In this document: one piece after another, positions 37,469 to 46,467 of the stretch | Layout of the letters: the number at the start of each line of letters is the position of its first letter | Numbering within the stretch: position 1 is the first letter of the stretch | Notes under the pieces: model-generated | Told to the model about the DNA's origin: nothing | The model's input: the letters and a program-made list of their open reading frames with translations, nothing else | Databases searched by the model: none | Made by a program: the position numbers and the translations under genes | Assembly: GCF_036492425.1 (NCBI RefSeq) | Contig: NZ_AP025299.1 | Location: 81,246-145,245 of the forward strand | Direction of reading: 5' to 3' | Length of the DNA: 64,000 bases | Source of the DNA: Persicobacter psychrovividus | Lineage (GTDB): Bacteria; Bacteroidota; Bacteroidia; Cytophagales; Cyclobacteriaceae

Positions 37469-39277
37469 TTATTTCACCATTACAGGGGTGGTAGGCGTAG
37501 AAATCCCGCTTTCATTAAAAGCCTCAATACTGAAATAATAGGTCGTTCCTTTGTCAAGGGAAGGAATTTTGATCTCATTGCGGTCGTACACCAACCACGA
37601 CTGATACAGCTTATCGGGTGCAATTCCCCATTTAATATTATAGCCTGTTGCATTTTTGTCTTTTGCCCAGTTGAGCACCACCTCACGTGGATCTGCAGAA
37701 CGGTCAAAATTAAATTGCTTCACTTTTGCCGGCTTTCTGCCTTCGGCCAGCCCAAATACCCGCAATTCAGAAAGTGCGAAATACGGCGTAGGCACATGCA
37801 CGTTGTTGTAGCGAATATATCGCGTTTTTACGGCCTGTGGCAAAGCGATATAATCGTTGGGAACGTCCTTCCAGTTATTGGATTTATCAATGAGGATCTC
37901 CCAGTTTTTACCATCCAGCGAATGTTCTACCGTGTACTGGTGGCGCAGGTCTTTTGGTCGGCCATACAAGCCCGATTCGTGGTCATGGAAGTTAATTTGC
38001 AACGCCCTTACGGTACTGACTTTCTGCAGGTCGATTTCTACAAACTGCTGATCATCGTTACTTTCTGCCACCCAGTAGGATTTTGAATTTTCATCGGTCA
38101 GGACTTTTGTGAAAAGTTCGCCTTTGTTGTTCTGTACTGCATGCAGGGTATCCACAATATAGTCACCATCTGTTGCCGTACTCTTGTTGATTTCCAGCAA
38201 TGAGGAAGAAATTTTTGCAGGCTTGTTATAGGAAAGGAGCATCCAACCGGTGAACTGCCCTGCTTTTGTAGGGTGGTCGGCACCATAGCGAGGGTAATCG
38301 CCATACTGGGTGTCGCTGTGCATCAGGCCATCGGCATCAAAATAGGTCGGGAACATACACAAACGACGCTCCCAGTGGGAGTTGGAGGCCAGTGCCATTG
38401 ACGCAAAATGCCAGTATTGCCCGTGCTTGTCTTTCATGGTAGTACCATGCCCTGAGCCATTGATAAAACCACCAGGCTTCATACACATTGGGTTGCTTTC
38501 CATATATTTCCAGGGGCCGAGGGGGGTGTCGCCCACATAAACGCCATCAGCATACACATTGAATTGCGTCCCCGGTGCGGCATATTGCAGGTAATATTTA
38601 CCATTGTGTTTGGTCATGGCAGGCCCTTCAATATACCCCTCTTTAAGCGTTGGGTGAAAATTATTTTCGCCGAAACGCTCCCATCCATGTTCCTCCTCTA
38701 CGAGGTTGAATAATTCATGCACCTGATCGTCAGGGGCGAAACGGTGATCTTTATTCAGCTTCTTGGCACGGATCGGGTGAACATTTGATGAGCCCCAGTA
38801 CATATAAGCCGAACCGTCATCGTCAATAAATAATTCCGGATCCTGAAGATTATGTAAAATAGTTTCCGATGGTTTCCAGTCGCCCTTTTTAGGATTGTCA
38901 GTCGCCAGGATACACATCGAACCCGAAGGGTTACCTGCCACATAAAGAACCGAATCTTTATAATTGATGGCCGTTGGTGCGTTTGATCCCTGGAAATACC
39001 AGTTTTCAGGGGTGATAAAATCCCAGTTGACCAAATCCGTAGAATGCCAGTAGCCCATTGATCGGGTCACGAACATATAGTATTCCCCTCGAAATTCCAC
39101 TGCTGCGGGATCCGCGCCTGAACGGTAGGAAATATCTCGATGAGAATTGTAGATCATATAGGTGTAATCGACATTAAGAGGATTACAGTAGGTGGGGTCG
39201 AGTTGTGGCTGCGCCATAGCACTTAGCCCGAGCATCGAGAGGCCACCTAAAAGCAGACTTCTAAAACGGTTTTTCAT
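37469..39277 (-). CDS. GH43-type glycoside hydrolase with F5/8 C and FN3 domains (PUL2)
   Basis: 602 residues with a signal peptide (LGGLSMLGLSAMA). The five-bladed propeller covers about 25-345. The family triad is visible: base Asp56 in SGADPAAV, Asp146 in LQDPELFIDDDG (pKa modulator) and acid Glu217 in YIEGPAMTKHNGKYYL. A discoidin (F5/8 type C) domain follows at about 350-510 (VRALQINFHDHESG, KTRYIRYNNVHVPTPYFALSEL), then an FN3 unit at about 520-600. No type IX sorting domain is evident, so it is probably periplasmic. GH43 enzymes usually act on arabinosyl, xylosyl or galactosyl linkages; the substrate here cannot be fixed. Last gene of PUL2, 65 nt after the sulfatase. Confidence 0.85.
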   Translation of the reverse strand: MKNRFRSLLLGGLSMLGLSAMAQPQLDPTYCNPLNVDYTYMIYNSHRDISYRSGADPAAVEFRGEYYMFVTRSMGYWHSTDLVNWDFITPENWYFQGSNAPTAINYKDSVLYVAGNPSGSMCILATDNPKKGDWKPSETILHNLQDPELFIDDDGSAYMYWGSSNVHPIRAKKLNKDHRFAPDDQVHELFNLVEEEHGWERFGENNFHPTLKEGYIEGPAMTKHNGKYYLQYAAPGTQFNVYADGVYVGDTPLGPWKYMESNPMCMKPGGFINGSGHGTTMKDKHGQYWHFASMALASNSHWERRLCMFPTYFDADGLMHSDTQYGDYPRYGADHPTKAGQFTGWMLLSYNKPAKISSSLLEINKSTATDGDYIVDTLHAVQNNKGELFTKVLTDENSKSYWVAESNDDQQFVEIDLQKVSTVRALQINFHDHESGLYGRPKDLRHQYTVEHSLDGKNWEILIDKSNNWKDVPNDYIALPQAVKTRYIRYNNVHVPTPYFALSELRVFGLAEGRKPAKVKQFNFDRSADPREVVLNWAKDKNATGYNIKWGIAPDKLYQSWLVYDRNEIKIPSLDKGTTYYFSIEAFNESGISTPTTPVMVK

Positions 39278-39342
39278 TCGTTGATTTTTAATATCCTCAA
39301 GGGAGGTCAGCCCTTAAAAATATGGAGGTAAACGATTAAAAT

Positions 39343-40926
39343 TTATTGCATTAAGTGGTCAGGTACTTGGTACTCCCCCACCAGTCGATCAAGCTCCTGC
39401 TGTAATTGTGCCCGCTGATGATGGTAGGATTCATTATTATAGATATTATTCATTTCCGTCGGGTCCTTTTCGAGGTCGAACATCTCCCACTCGTTGGTCT
39501 GATAAAAATGAATCAGCTTATAGCGATCGGTTCGTACCCCATGATGTGCCTGAACACTATGGAATCCCGGAAACTCATAAAAGTGGTAATACAGCGAAGA
39601 ACGCCATTGATTTTGGCTCTCGGTATCTTGAGCAATCAAGGGCATCAGCGAAAGCCCGTGCATTGGTTTTGGCGATGCTACACCAGCCATTTCAAGAATC
39701 GTCGGAGCGAAATCAATATTTTGGGTAAGCTGCTCAATACGTTTGCCCGTCAGGTGATCGGGATGCCGAATCATCAGTGGCATTCTGAAAGATTCCTCGT
39801 ACATCCACCGCTTGTCAAACCAGCCGTGTTCCCCAAGAAAAAATCCCTGATCGGAGGTATAAATGACGATGGTATTATCCAATAATCCGTGATCTTCAAG
39901 GTATTGATAGATATCACCAACGCTGTCATCTACAGAGCGTACACAAGCCAGATAATCCTGCAAATATCGCTGTAACTTCCATTCTGCTTTCTGCTTGTCC
40001 GTTCTTTCGGTCAGGTAGTAATCATCATTTCGCTGACTGTACGCCTCAAAAAAGTCCATTTTCTCGGCAGGGGTCATTCTCCCCATAAATACATGTGGCC
40101 AACGGTCGTAAAGCAGGCTGTCGCTGCCCACCCCACTAACCATTTTCAGGTCGTGGCCTTCATAGGCATCACGGTAAATATTCATCTCCTGCCCCTGTGC
40201 TGCCTGCCTGCCTTCATACTGATCGAAGTAGTTGTCAGGCACCGGAAAGATGGTATTTTCAAATAGGCGGTAATATTGTGGTGCCGGCACCCAGTTTCGG
40301 TGTGGCGCCTTGTGCTGCATCATCAGGAAGAACGGTTTATCCTCGTCCCGATTATGGAGCCATTTTTTTGTGAATTTAGTGATGAGCTCTGTAACATAGC
40401 CCATCTCCTGCACGATGGTATCTTTGGTGATAAAATCAGGGTTGTTATACTCCCCCTGATCATTTAGAATTTTATAATAATCAAATCCCTGTGGCGCTGT
40501 ATTCAAATGCCATTTTCCGATCACTGCCGTTTGGTATCCTTCTTTCTGAAGGATGTTTGCCAAGGTCGGCTGGTGGCCGTCAAATTTGGTTCCATCGTTT
40601 TTCATGAAACCGTTGGCATGTGAATGCAGGCCAGTAAGGATTGTTGCCCGGCTGGGTCCACAAATTGCATTGGCACAGAAATTATTCTCAAAAAGGACGC
40701 CCTCATGTGCCAGGCGATCAATGTTAGGAGTAGTTGCCATTTGTGAGATGGGATGCCCATAGGCGCTGATGGCCTGCATGGCATGATCATCAGACATGAT
40801 CAATAACACATTGGGGCGCTGGTCGGTCACGCTTTTGAGGGATTTAATCCCGCCAATACTCATGACCGCAGCAAACATCACCAATACAGCGACTCCTGAA
40901 AATTTAATTAACATTGATTTTTTCAT
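39343..40926 (-). CDS. S1-family (formylglycine-dependent) sulfatase
   Basis: 527 residues with an N-terminal hydrophobic export segment. The catalytic signature C89-G-P-S-R (NAICGPSRATILTG) marks the Cys that must be converted to formylglycine. Metal-binding residues appear in NVLLIMSDDHA (Asp46, Asp47) and YTSDQGFFLGEHGWFDKRW. A C-terminal subdomain ends near LVGEYQVPDHLMQ. It removes sulfate esters from a saccharide in the periplasm or at the surface. It begins 19 nt after the GH144-type gene, so it belongs to the PUL2 transcript. Its presence implies a sulfated, probably marine, substrate. No maturation enzyme is encoded nearby. Confidence 0.94.
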   Translation of the reverse strand: MKKSMLIKFSGVAVLVMFAAVMSIGGIKSLKSVTDQRPNVLLIMSDDHAMQAISAYGHPISQMATTPNIDRLAHEGVLFENNFCANAICGPSRATILTGLHSHANGFMKNDGTKFDGHQPTLANILQKEGYQTAVIGKWHLNTAPQGFDYYKILNDQGEYNNPDFITKDTIVQEMGYVTELITKFTKKWLHNRDEDKPFFLMMQHKAPHRNWVPAPQYYRLFENTIFPVPDNYFDQYEGRQAAQGQEMNIYRDAYEGHDLKMVSGVGSDSLLYDRWPHVFMGRMTPAEKMDFFEAYSQRNDDYYLTERTDKQKAEWKLQRYLQDYLACVRSVDDSVGDIYQYLEDHGLLDNTIVIYTSDQGFFLGEHGWFDKRWMYEESFRMPLMIRHPDHLTGKRIEQLTQNIDFAPTILEMAGVASPKPMHGLSLMPLIAQDTESQNQWRSSLYYHFYEFPGFHSVQAHHGVRTDRYKLIHFYQTNEWEMFDLEKDPTEMNNIYNNESYHHQRAQLQQELDRLVGEYQVPDHLMQ

Positions 40927-40945
40927 GGACTAAGCCGGACAATTT

Positions 40946-43891
40946 TTATTGAATAATAATTTTTGAAGTCATCAGCTCGCCTTCCTCAGTAGCAAAAGTG
41001 AGGTAATAAAGACCTGCTGTCAGGCCACTGAAAGGCACTGTATAATATTGGTTGTATTTCTCTGAAGAAGTCAAGGCAGAAGATTGCCCGTTTACCCCTA
41101 TTACTTTCAGCGATTCAGCAATGATGTTCTGGCTGGTGAAAATTTTCAGGTAACCTGCCTCGCTATTCACGTAAACGGCTACTTTCTGAAGTTCCTTGCC
41201 TTGATCGTTGTCCGTCAATACATTGTATTTTTCAGTGTTCCAGTCAATATCCAAAGCACGAAGACCTGTTTGTACATAAGGGGAAGTCATGCCCAGTTTC
41301 CACAACAAACCTGATCTATGATTTTCGATCATCGCAAGGATTGGTCCCTGATCAATAGAGATATAACCGTCAGCTACCCACTCACGACCAACATGGAAGG
41401 CATCACGGAAGCCGTAAAGGTCCCAGATTTCTGCGCCCATTTCACGGTAGAAATGTTTCAGGGTAGGCAACGACAATTCTGGCGTGAAAGCATAAGCTCC
41501 CAAAGCAGCTGTTGGGGTGATGGTCCCGTTATCGTGGGTTGCATCTCCTGGCTCTTGCGCCAAATATCCATCAGGGTTGTCTGAAGCGGTCAGTCCCCAA
41601 ACCAAATCGCTATAACCGGCATGGCCGTTAGGGTTATCTACACAGAAAGCATGGTTAATTTTTGTCTGATTCACCACCTGCTCATCATAAGCCGCATACT
41701 GGTCTTTCATACCGAAAGGATCCATGACCATGAAAGAATACTGGCTCAGGAACAATGGTCCACCCATTGCAGGCCCCAAAGGAAGGTTGAATCCGTAAAA
41801 TTCATTGCCATTTTCAAAAGCAGGACCAGAAGCCCATCCATCGTGATAAATGTCTGCCTCAATCTTATGCTCGGTCATTGATGCCGCCAACACGTAAACC
41901 ATCAATGCTTCATTGAAACCAGTAATTTTGTGATTCATTTCGAAATCATGGTTTGGCGACCAGTGCCAGTAAAGTGCATCAGTACCATTACGATAGAAAT
42001 CCCATTCGATTTCGTTCATCATTTTGTAAACCAAAGTACGCAGCCCTTTTTCATTAGCATTGTTACCATCGAAATAGTTGGCCGTTGCAAGCATTCCCTG
42101 CATCAACAAAGCGGTTTCTACCAAATCGCCACCATCATCCAATTCAGAAAATGGAATCGCTTTTCCTGAAACAGCATTAATCCAGTGCGACCATGCACCA
42201 TGGAAACGTTCTGCATTAGCGAAGAATTGCGCCATTAATAACGCACGTTCAGCCGCTTCTTCACGAGTCACCCAGCCGTGCTCCACACCAATAGGCAAAG
42301 CCATGAAACCCCATCCGGAGCCACCAGCAGCTACAGTATTGTTTTCACGAACACCGGCAATTCTGCGCTCAGGAGTTGCTCCGTGTGCGTATGGGCTTTC
42401 CCAGAAATATTCAAAAGCAGCCTTTTGTACCATATCGAGCAATTGCTCGTCGGTCAATTCTTTTGTTACTGCTGAAGCGGAAGCCAAAGGAGAATACTGC
42501 CCGTTAAGGTTTTGTCTTACCACATAATTGCGGTTGATGTCCTGCCCTACAAAGTCTACCAGGAAGGTGCTTTCAGTGGCCGAGATCAATCTCAAACCGC
42601 CATTCACTTCTTCCAAAACTTCAAAGGTGGTTTCATTATTGAATCGTCCATCCCATCTAACATTCACGTGCGAGTCGAATCCTTCCGCCGTTAATGCCGT
42701 AACCGCCGGAACCTCTTCAGCAAGATTAGAAAAGGTAAGGTCATCCACCAACATATGGTGTTCAGCGCCATCAGCAACATCCTGGCAGAATCCTACCATT
42801 TTAATGCCCGTCATGTCAACACCACTTTCCTCAAAATCAGGACGAAGAACCAATTTAGTCCAAACGCCAGCAGGAAGGTCCTCATTATAGGCCGACAATA
42901 AAAATTTGTCAGACCACCCTGAAAGGCTTTCAAATTTAATTCCCGGAAGGTTTTCCTTGGCAATTCCCTCGGCACTGTAAGCCCAGAAGAACAGCTCAGT
43001 AGCCCCTTCAACATCCGTAAATGACCAGTCTGCTTTGGCCAGGCCAGCTTCCCAGTTTCCACCGTCTGCAGAAGTCCATTTAAGGGATAAAGCATTTTCG
43101 CCCACAAAAGCAGTAGGAGCAACAGGAATTTTGCCACAATATTCGCCTAAGAAACAACCTTCTTCAAAAGAGCTTCCGTCCGCCTGAAGAATGAAACTCT
43201 GATCATAGGCATGTGTATCTGTTCCCTGTGTAAAGATTTTTTCGAAAACTGCAGAAGGAGGTACCACGTTACCGTCACCAATCGCGCGGATGTCGTCCAC
43301 CAAAATGGTATGTTCTGTGCCATCGGCAGTATTTTGTGCCAGGCAGAAGCCCTGTACATTTGCCCAAATTATATTTTCATTTCCTGCCGTATTCTTCAGG
43401 TCGTCGACAGCAATATTTACTTCCACCCAGGTGGCTGCCGGCAGGTCATCAACATAATCGCCCAAAGCAACACGCTGAGAATCATCGCTGCCTGCAATTT
43501 CAAAATACAAGGCAGGCAATAAGTTCTTTGCCATCCCCTCTTCAGCATACAAGGAGAAAGAAACGGTTTCTTTCTGATCAAAATTGATCGCTCTCCAACC
43601 TGCCTGAATAATGATCGCTTTCCAGTCGCCATCTTCCACAGAGGTGTAAGTCACTGAAATGGCATTGTTTCCCACTACTTTCTGATCAGCAGTGATGGGC
43701 ATTTTTTCGCAGTATTCTGTACCTGAAAGACAGGTGGTGGTCAGGCTACTGCCTTCTTCAGCAAAGCCCAGGCCGGTATCATAGGCTTCAGCGTCGGGGC
43801 TATCGAAGAAAAAATATTCCGCATTATCCTCTTGCGCAAAGGCAAAATTGGCGGCAAAAAATAGTAAAAAAATTGATAGAATGTTTCTCAT
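40946..43891 (-). CDS. GH144-type endo-beta-1,2-glucanase with two N-terminal beta-sandwich modules, T9SS secreted
   Basis: The frame opens at a GTG at 43915, but the ATG at 43891 gives the signal peptide (LSIFLLFFAANFAFAQ). About 981 residues. Two similar beta-sandwich modules of about 180 residues come first (each ends TAxGxEHxxLVDDxxx-like, e.g. HTILVDDIRAIGDG and HHMLVDDLTFSNL), then an FN3-like unit. The glucoamylase-like (PF10091/GH144) alpha-barrel covers about 477-880, with AAFEYFWESPYAHGATPERR, GSGWGFMALPIGVEHGWVTR, HWSPNHDFEMNHKITGFNEA and DLYGFRDAFHVGREWVADGY. A type IX sorting domain occupies the last 80. Known GH144 members degrade beta-1,2-glucan. The two modules look duplicated and may bind the polymer. 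Confidence 0.85.
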   Translation of the reverse strand: MRNILSIFLLFFAANFAFAQEDNAEYFFFDSPDAEAYDTGLGFAEEGSSLTTTCLSGTEYCEKMPITADQKVVGNNAISVTYTSVEDGDWKAIIIQAGWRAINFDQKETVSFSLYAEEGMAKNLLPALYFEIAGSDDSQRVALGDYVDDLPAATWVEVNIAVDDLKNTAGNENIIWANVQGFCLAQNTADGTEHTILVDDIRAIGDGNVVPPSAVFEKIFTQGTDTHAYDQSFILQADGSSFEEGCFLGEYCGKIPVAPTAFVGENALSLKWTSADGGNWEAGLAKADWSFTDVEGATELFFWAYSAEGIAKENLPGIKFESLSGWSDKFLLSAYNEDLPAGVWTKLVLRPDFEESGVDMTGIKMVGFCQDVADGAEHHMLVDDLTFSNLAEEVPAVTALTAEGFDSHVNVRWDGRFNNETTFEVLEEVNGGLRLISATESTFLVDFVGQDINRNYVVRQNLNGQYSPLASASAVTKELTDEQLLDMVQKAAFEYFWESPYAHGATPERRIAGVRENNTVAAGGSGWGFMALPIGVEHGWVTREEAAERALLMAQFFANAERFHGAWSHWINAVSGKAIPFSELDDGGDLVETALLMQGMLATANYFDGNNANEKGLRTLVYKMMNEIEWDFYRNGTDALYWHWSPNHDFEMNHKITGFNEALMVYVLAASMTEHKIEADIYHDGWASGPAFENGNEFYGFNLPLGPAMGGPLFLSQYSFMVMDPFGMKDQYAAYDEQVVNQTKINHAFCVDNPNGHAGYSDLVWGLTASDNPDGYLAQEPGDATHDNGTITPTAALGAYAFTPELSLPTLKHFYREMGAEIWDLYGFRDAFHVGREWVADGYISIDQGPILAMIENHRSGLLWKLGMTSPYVQTGLRALDIDWNTEKYNVLTDNDQGKELQKVAVYVNSEAGYLKIFTSQNIIAESLKVIGVNGQSSALTSSEKYNQYYTVPFSGLTAGLYYLTFATEEGELMTSKIIIQ

Positions 43892-43906
43892 GTTAAAAAT
43901 ATTAAA

Positions 43907-43988
43907 GGATGCCACTTAGCGCATGTTAAAAAACCGACCATCCTATTGCGAATTTTAAGTTTTAAACACGCCCTTGGAAGTGGCATCC
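43907..43988. repeat. intercistronic inverted repeat between GH3 and GH144 genes
   Basis: GGATGCCACTT at 43907-43917 and AAGTGGCATCC at 43978-43988 are perfect 11-nt complements separated by 60 nt. The left arm ends 15 nt from the GH144 start, the right arm near the GH3 stop, so the structure fills the gap. It may affect mRNA processing or differential expression. Confidence 0.55.
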
Positions 43989-43999
43989 GATTAAAAATT

Positions 44000-46303
44000 T
44001 TATTGATATGTAAACTGAATATGGTTTTGCTCATCTGCAGAACTTGCCCCGATCCAAAGGTCGAAAGTTCCAGCTTCAACGGTTGGCTGTTTGTCCAAAC
44101 CAAGGAAGGTGATCGTTGATTCGTCGATCTCGAATTTCACCGTTTGCTCTTCTCCTTTTTTCAGGCGCACCTTCTGAAAGCCTTTCAGCTCTTTTACAGG
44201 GCGAGTTACCGAGGCTACCTGATCGTGGATGTACAATTGTACAATCTCTTCGCCATCGTATTTTCCGGTGTTTTTCACTTTTACTGAAGCGGTAATTTTT
44301 CCACCTTTAGCAAAGCTGCTCTGGCTGATTTCCAAATCGCTGTAAGCATAAGAAGTGTAAGACAAACCGTGACCGAAAGGATACAGCGGTGAGTTAGGCA
44401 CATCCAGGTAAGAGGATTTGTAATCTGCCCAATTGTTAGGATCCAAAGGACGACCAGTGTTTTTATGGTTGTAATAAATTGGAATCTGTCCTACATTTCG
44501 AGGGAATGTCATCGTCAGTTTTGCTGATGGGTTGTAGTCCCCTGAAAGAATATCCGCTACGGCGTGTCCGGCCATCGTTCCTGGGTACCAGGCTTCAAGA
44601 ATGGCATCTACATTTTCATCTTCCCAGGAAAGGTTCAACGGACGGCCATTTACCGCTACCAATACGATTGGTTTACCCAATTTTTTCAGTGCTTTGAGTA
44701 AGTCTTGCTGTGGTGCAGGCAATTTGATTTCTGTACGGGAAGCAGCTTCACCAGACCAGTTGAAGTCCTCACCACCACCGAAAATAATCACGTCAGACTG
44801 ACGAGCCACGCGCAATGCCTCTGCAAAACCTTTGGTGCCTTCCTGCCCCAAAAGATCACACCCTTTGGCGTAGTTAAACTTCACCTTGCTGCCTTTGTAT
44901 TTCTGTGTCAGTCCTTCAAAAAGCGTTACCGACTTGTTTCTGTCGCCTCTAATCGCCCACTCGCCATTAAGGCTCATGCGCTCCTGAATCATTGGGCCGA
45001 TCAATGCTACTTTTTTAGCCTGATCTTTAGCCAAAGGCAGGATATTATTTTCGTTTTTCAGCAATACCATCGAACGTTGCGCACCACGGTGGGCAGCCTC
45101 CAAAAATTCAGGCTTACCAATTACAGTACGTTCGCGTTCTTCATCCATATATCTGAAAGGATCATCGAACAAGCCAAGCAAGAATTTCAGCTCCAACACA
45201 CGCGCTGCTGCACGGTTAATGGTCGTTTCTGATACTTGCCCTGAAGCCACCAATCCTTTAAGGTTTTCCGCATAGGCCGCCCCGTTCATGTCCATGTCAA
45301 TACCTGCGTTGGCTGCTCTTTCTGCTGCCTGTGCAAGATCCACCGCATAACCGTGCGCCATCATCTCATTAATGGCCGTATAGTCGGTTACCACCATACC
45401 ACGGAATCCCCACTCTTCACGAAGGATATCCGTGTACAAATATTTATTTCCAGTACTTGGTACACCTTCCACTTCATTAAAAGCAGTCATGAAAGTGGCT
45501 ACGCCTGCTTCCAATGTTGCTTGATATGGCGGTAGGTAAACCTCTCTCAGGGTACGCTCTGAAATATCCACTGTGTTGTAATCACGACCAGCTTCAGCAG
45601 CACCATAGGCCGCAAAGTGCTTTGTACAGGCCAACATGGTATTTGGCTTGGCAAAATCCTGGTAGTTTTCAATACCCTGAAAACCACGAACACGCGCTTT
45701 GGCAACCAAAGAACCGAAATAAGGATCTTCTCCGGCACCTTCCATCACACGTCCCCAACGGGCATCACGGCTAATGTCCACCATAGGGGCGAAAGTCCAG
45801 CTGATTCCTGCGGCAGTCGCTTCTTCGGCAGCAATTCTCGCCGACTCTTCCATCAGTTCCAAATCCCATGAACAAGATTCTGCCAATGGCATTGGGAAGG
45901 TGGTTTCATAACCGTGAATCACATCAGCAGCAAAAAGGATAGGAATACGCAAGCGTGATTTTTCCATCGCCTGCTCCTGCAACTGGCGAAGTCCTTTGGC
46001 ACCGAAAACATTGAACATCGAACCAACCAGTCCTTTTTCGAGGTAGGCTTTGAATTCGTCGCCAATTTCCGGACCGGTAACTGCTCCCTGCCCGGCGAAT
46101 TGAGTCATCTGACCAATTTTCTCTTCGAGCGTCATTAATGAGAGCAAGGAATCCACTTTATTTTCAATGGTTGCATCCTGGCTGTAGCTCTGCCAGTCCA
46201 TTGGTACTTTTTGTTCTGCGGAGTTACAGGCGGCAAATGCCAATCCACCAGCCAAAATCAAGGCAGGTACTCTACTGTTGCTGATCCAATTTTTAATCTG
46301 CAT
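44000..46303 (-). CDS. GH3 beta-glucosidase, lipoprotein (PUL2)
   Basis: The frame is open up to 46462, but the ATG at 46303 gives a lipoprotein signal (VPALILAGGLAFAACNS), leaving 767 residues; the earlier part lies across a terminator and is not protein-like. Standard GH3 layout: barrel, alpha/beta sandwich and FnIII tail. The nucleophile motif GMVVTDYTAI gives Asp307. Other family motifs are CTKHFAAYGAAEAGRDYN and GAGEDPYFGS. It is a different subtype from the PUL1 GH3 (TDY versus TDW and a different C-terminal loop). Paired with a GH144-type enzyme it may act on sophorose-type (beta-1,2) oligosaccharides, as GH3 partners do in other loci. It lies 118 nt after a terminator following susD. 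Confidence 0.92.
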   Translation of the reverse strand: MQIKNWISNSRVPALILAGGLAFAACNSAEQKVPMDWQSYSQDATIENKVDSLLSLMTLEEKIGQMTQFAGQGAVTGPEIGDEFKAYLEKGLVGSMFNVFGAKGLRQLQEQAMEKSRLRIPILFAADVIHGYETTFPMPLAESCSWDLELMEESARIAAEEATAAGISWTFAPMVDISRDARWGRVMEGAGEDPYFGSLVAKARVRGFQGIENYQDFAKPNTMLACTKHFAAYGAAEAGRDYNTVDISERTLREVYLPPYQATLEAGVATFMTAFNEVEGVPSTGNKYLYTDILREEWGFRGMVVTDYTAINEMMAHGYAVDLAQAAERAANAGIDMDMNGAAYAENLKGLVASGQVSETTINRAAARVLELKFLLGLFDDPFRYMDEERERTVIGKPEFLEAAHRGAQRSMVLLKNENNILPLAKDQAKKVALIGPMIQERMSLNGEWAIRGDRNKSVTLFEGLTQKYKGSKVKFNYAKGCDLLGQEGTKGFAEALRVARQSDVIIFGGGEDFNWSGEAASRTEIKLPAPQQDLLKALKKLGKPIVLVAVNGRPLNLSWEDENVDAILEAWYPGTMAGHAVADILSGDYNPSAKLTMTFPRNVGQIPIYYNHKNTGRPLDPNNWADYKSSYLDVPNSPLYPFGHGLSYTSYAYSDLEISQSSFAKGGKITASVKVKNTGKYDGEEIVQLYIHDQVASVTRPVKELKGFQKVRLKKGEEQTVKFEIDESTITFLGLDKQPTVEAGTFDLWIGASSADEQNHIQFTYQ

Positions 46304-46420
46304 GTCGATTATATTTTCCGTATTAAATTTTTGGTGAGAGGAGCTCGAAATAGGGTAAGGTATTTTTGTTGAATGGCAGCAGGCTGTTGGGCTTGCTGGA
46401 ATGGTGGATAAAAAGAAAAG

Positions 46421-46448
46421 GGAGGGAAAGTCCACCAACTCCCCCTCC
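46421..46448 (-). terminator. terminator between susD and the PUL2 enzyme genes
   Basis: 11-bp stem, GGAGGGAAAGT at 46421-46431 with ACTCCCCCTCC at 46438-46448 (two G-U pairs in RNA), loop of 6 nt. The minus-strand transcript continues CTTTTCTTTTT, a good U-tract. It lies 20 nt after the susD stop and 118 nt before the GH3 start, so it would limit read-through from susCD into the enzymes. Confidence 0.75.
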
Positions 46449-46467
46449 TCAGCAATCATCACATTAA

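Noticed and set aside
46304..46462. An N-terminal extension of the PUL2 GH3 up to 46462
   Set aside because: The extension crosses a terminator hairpin and has no family similarity; the ATG at 46303 gives a proper lipoprotein signal.
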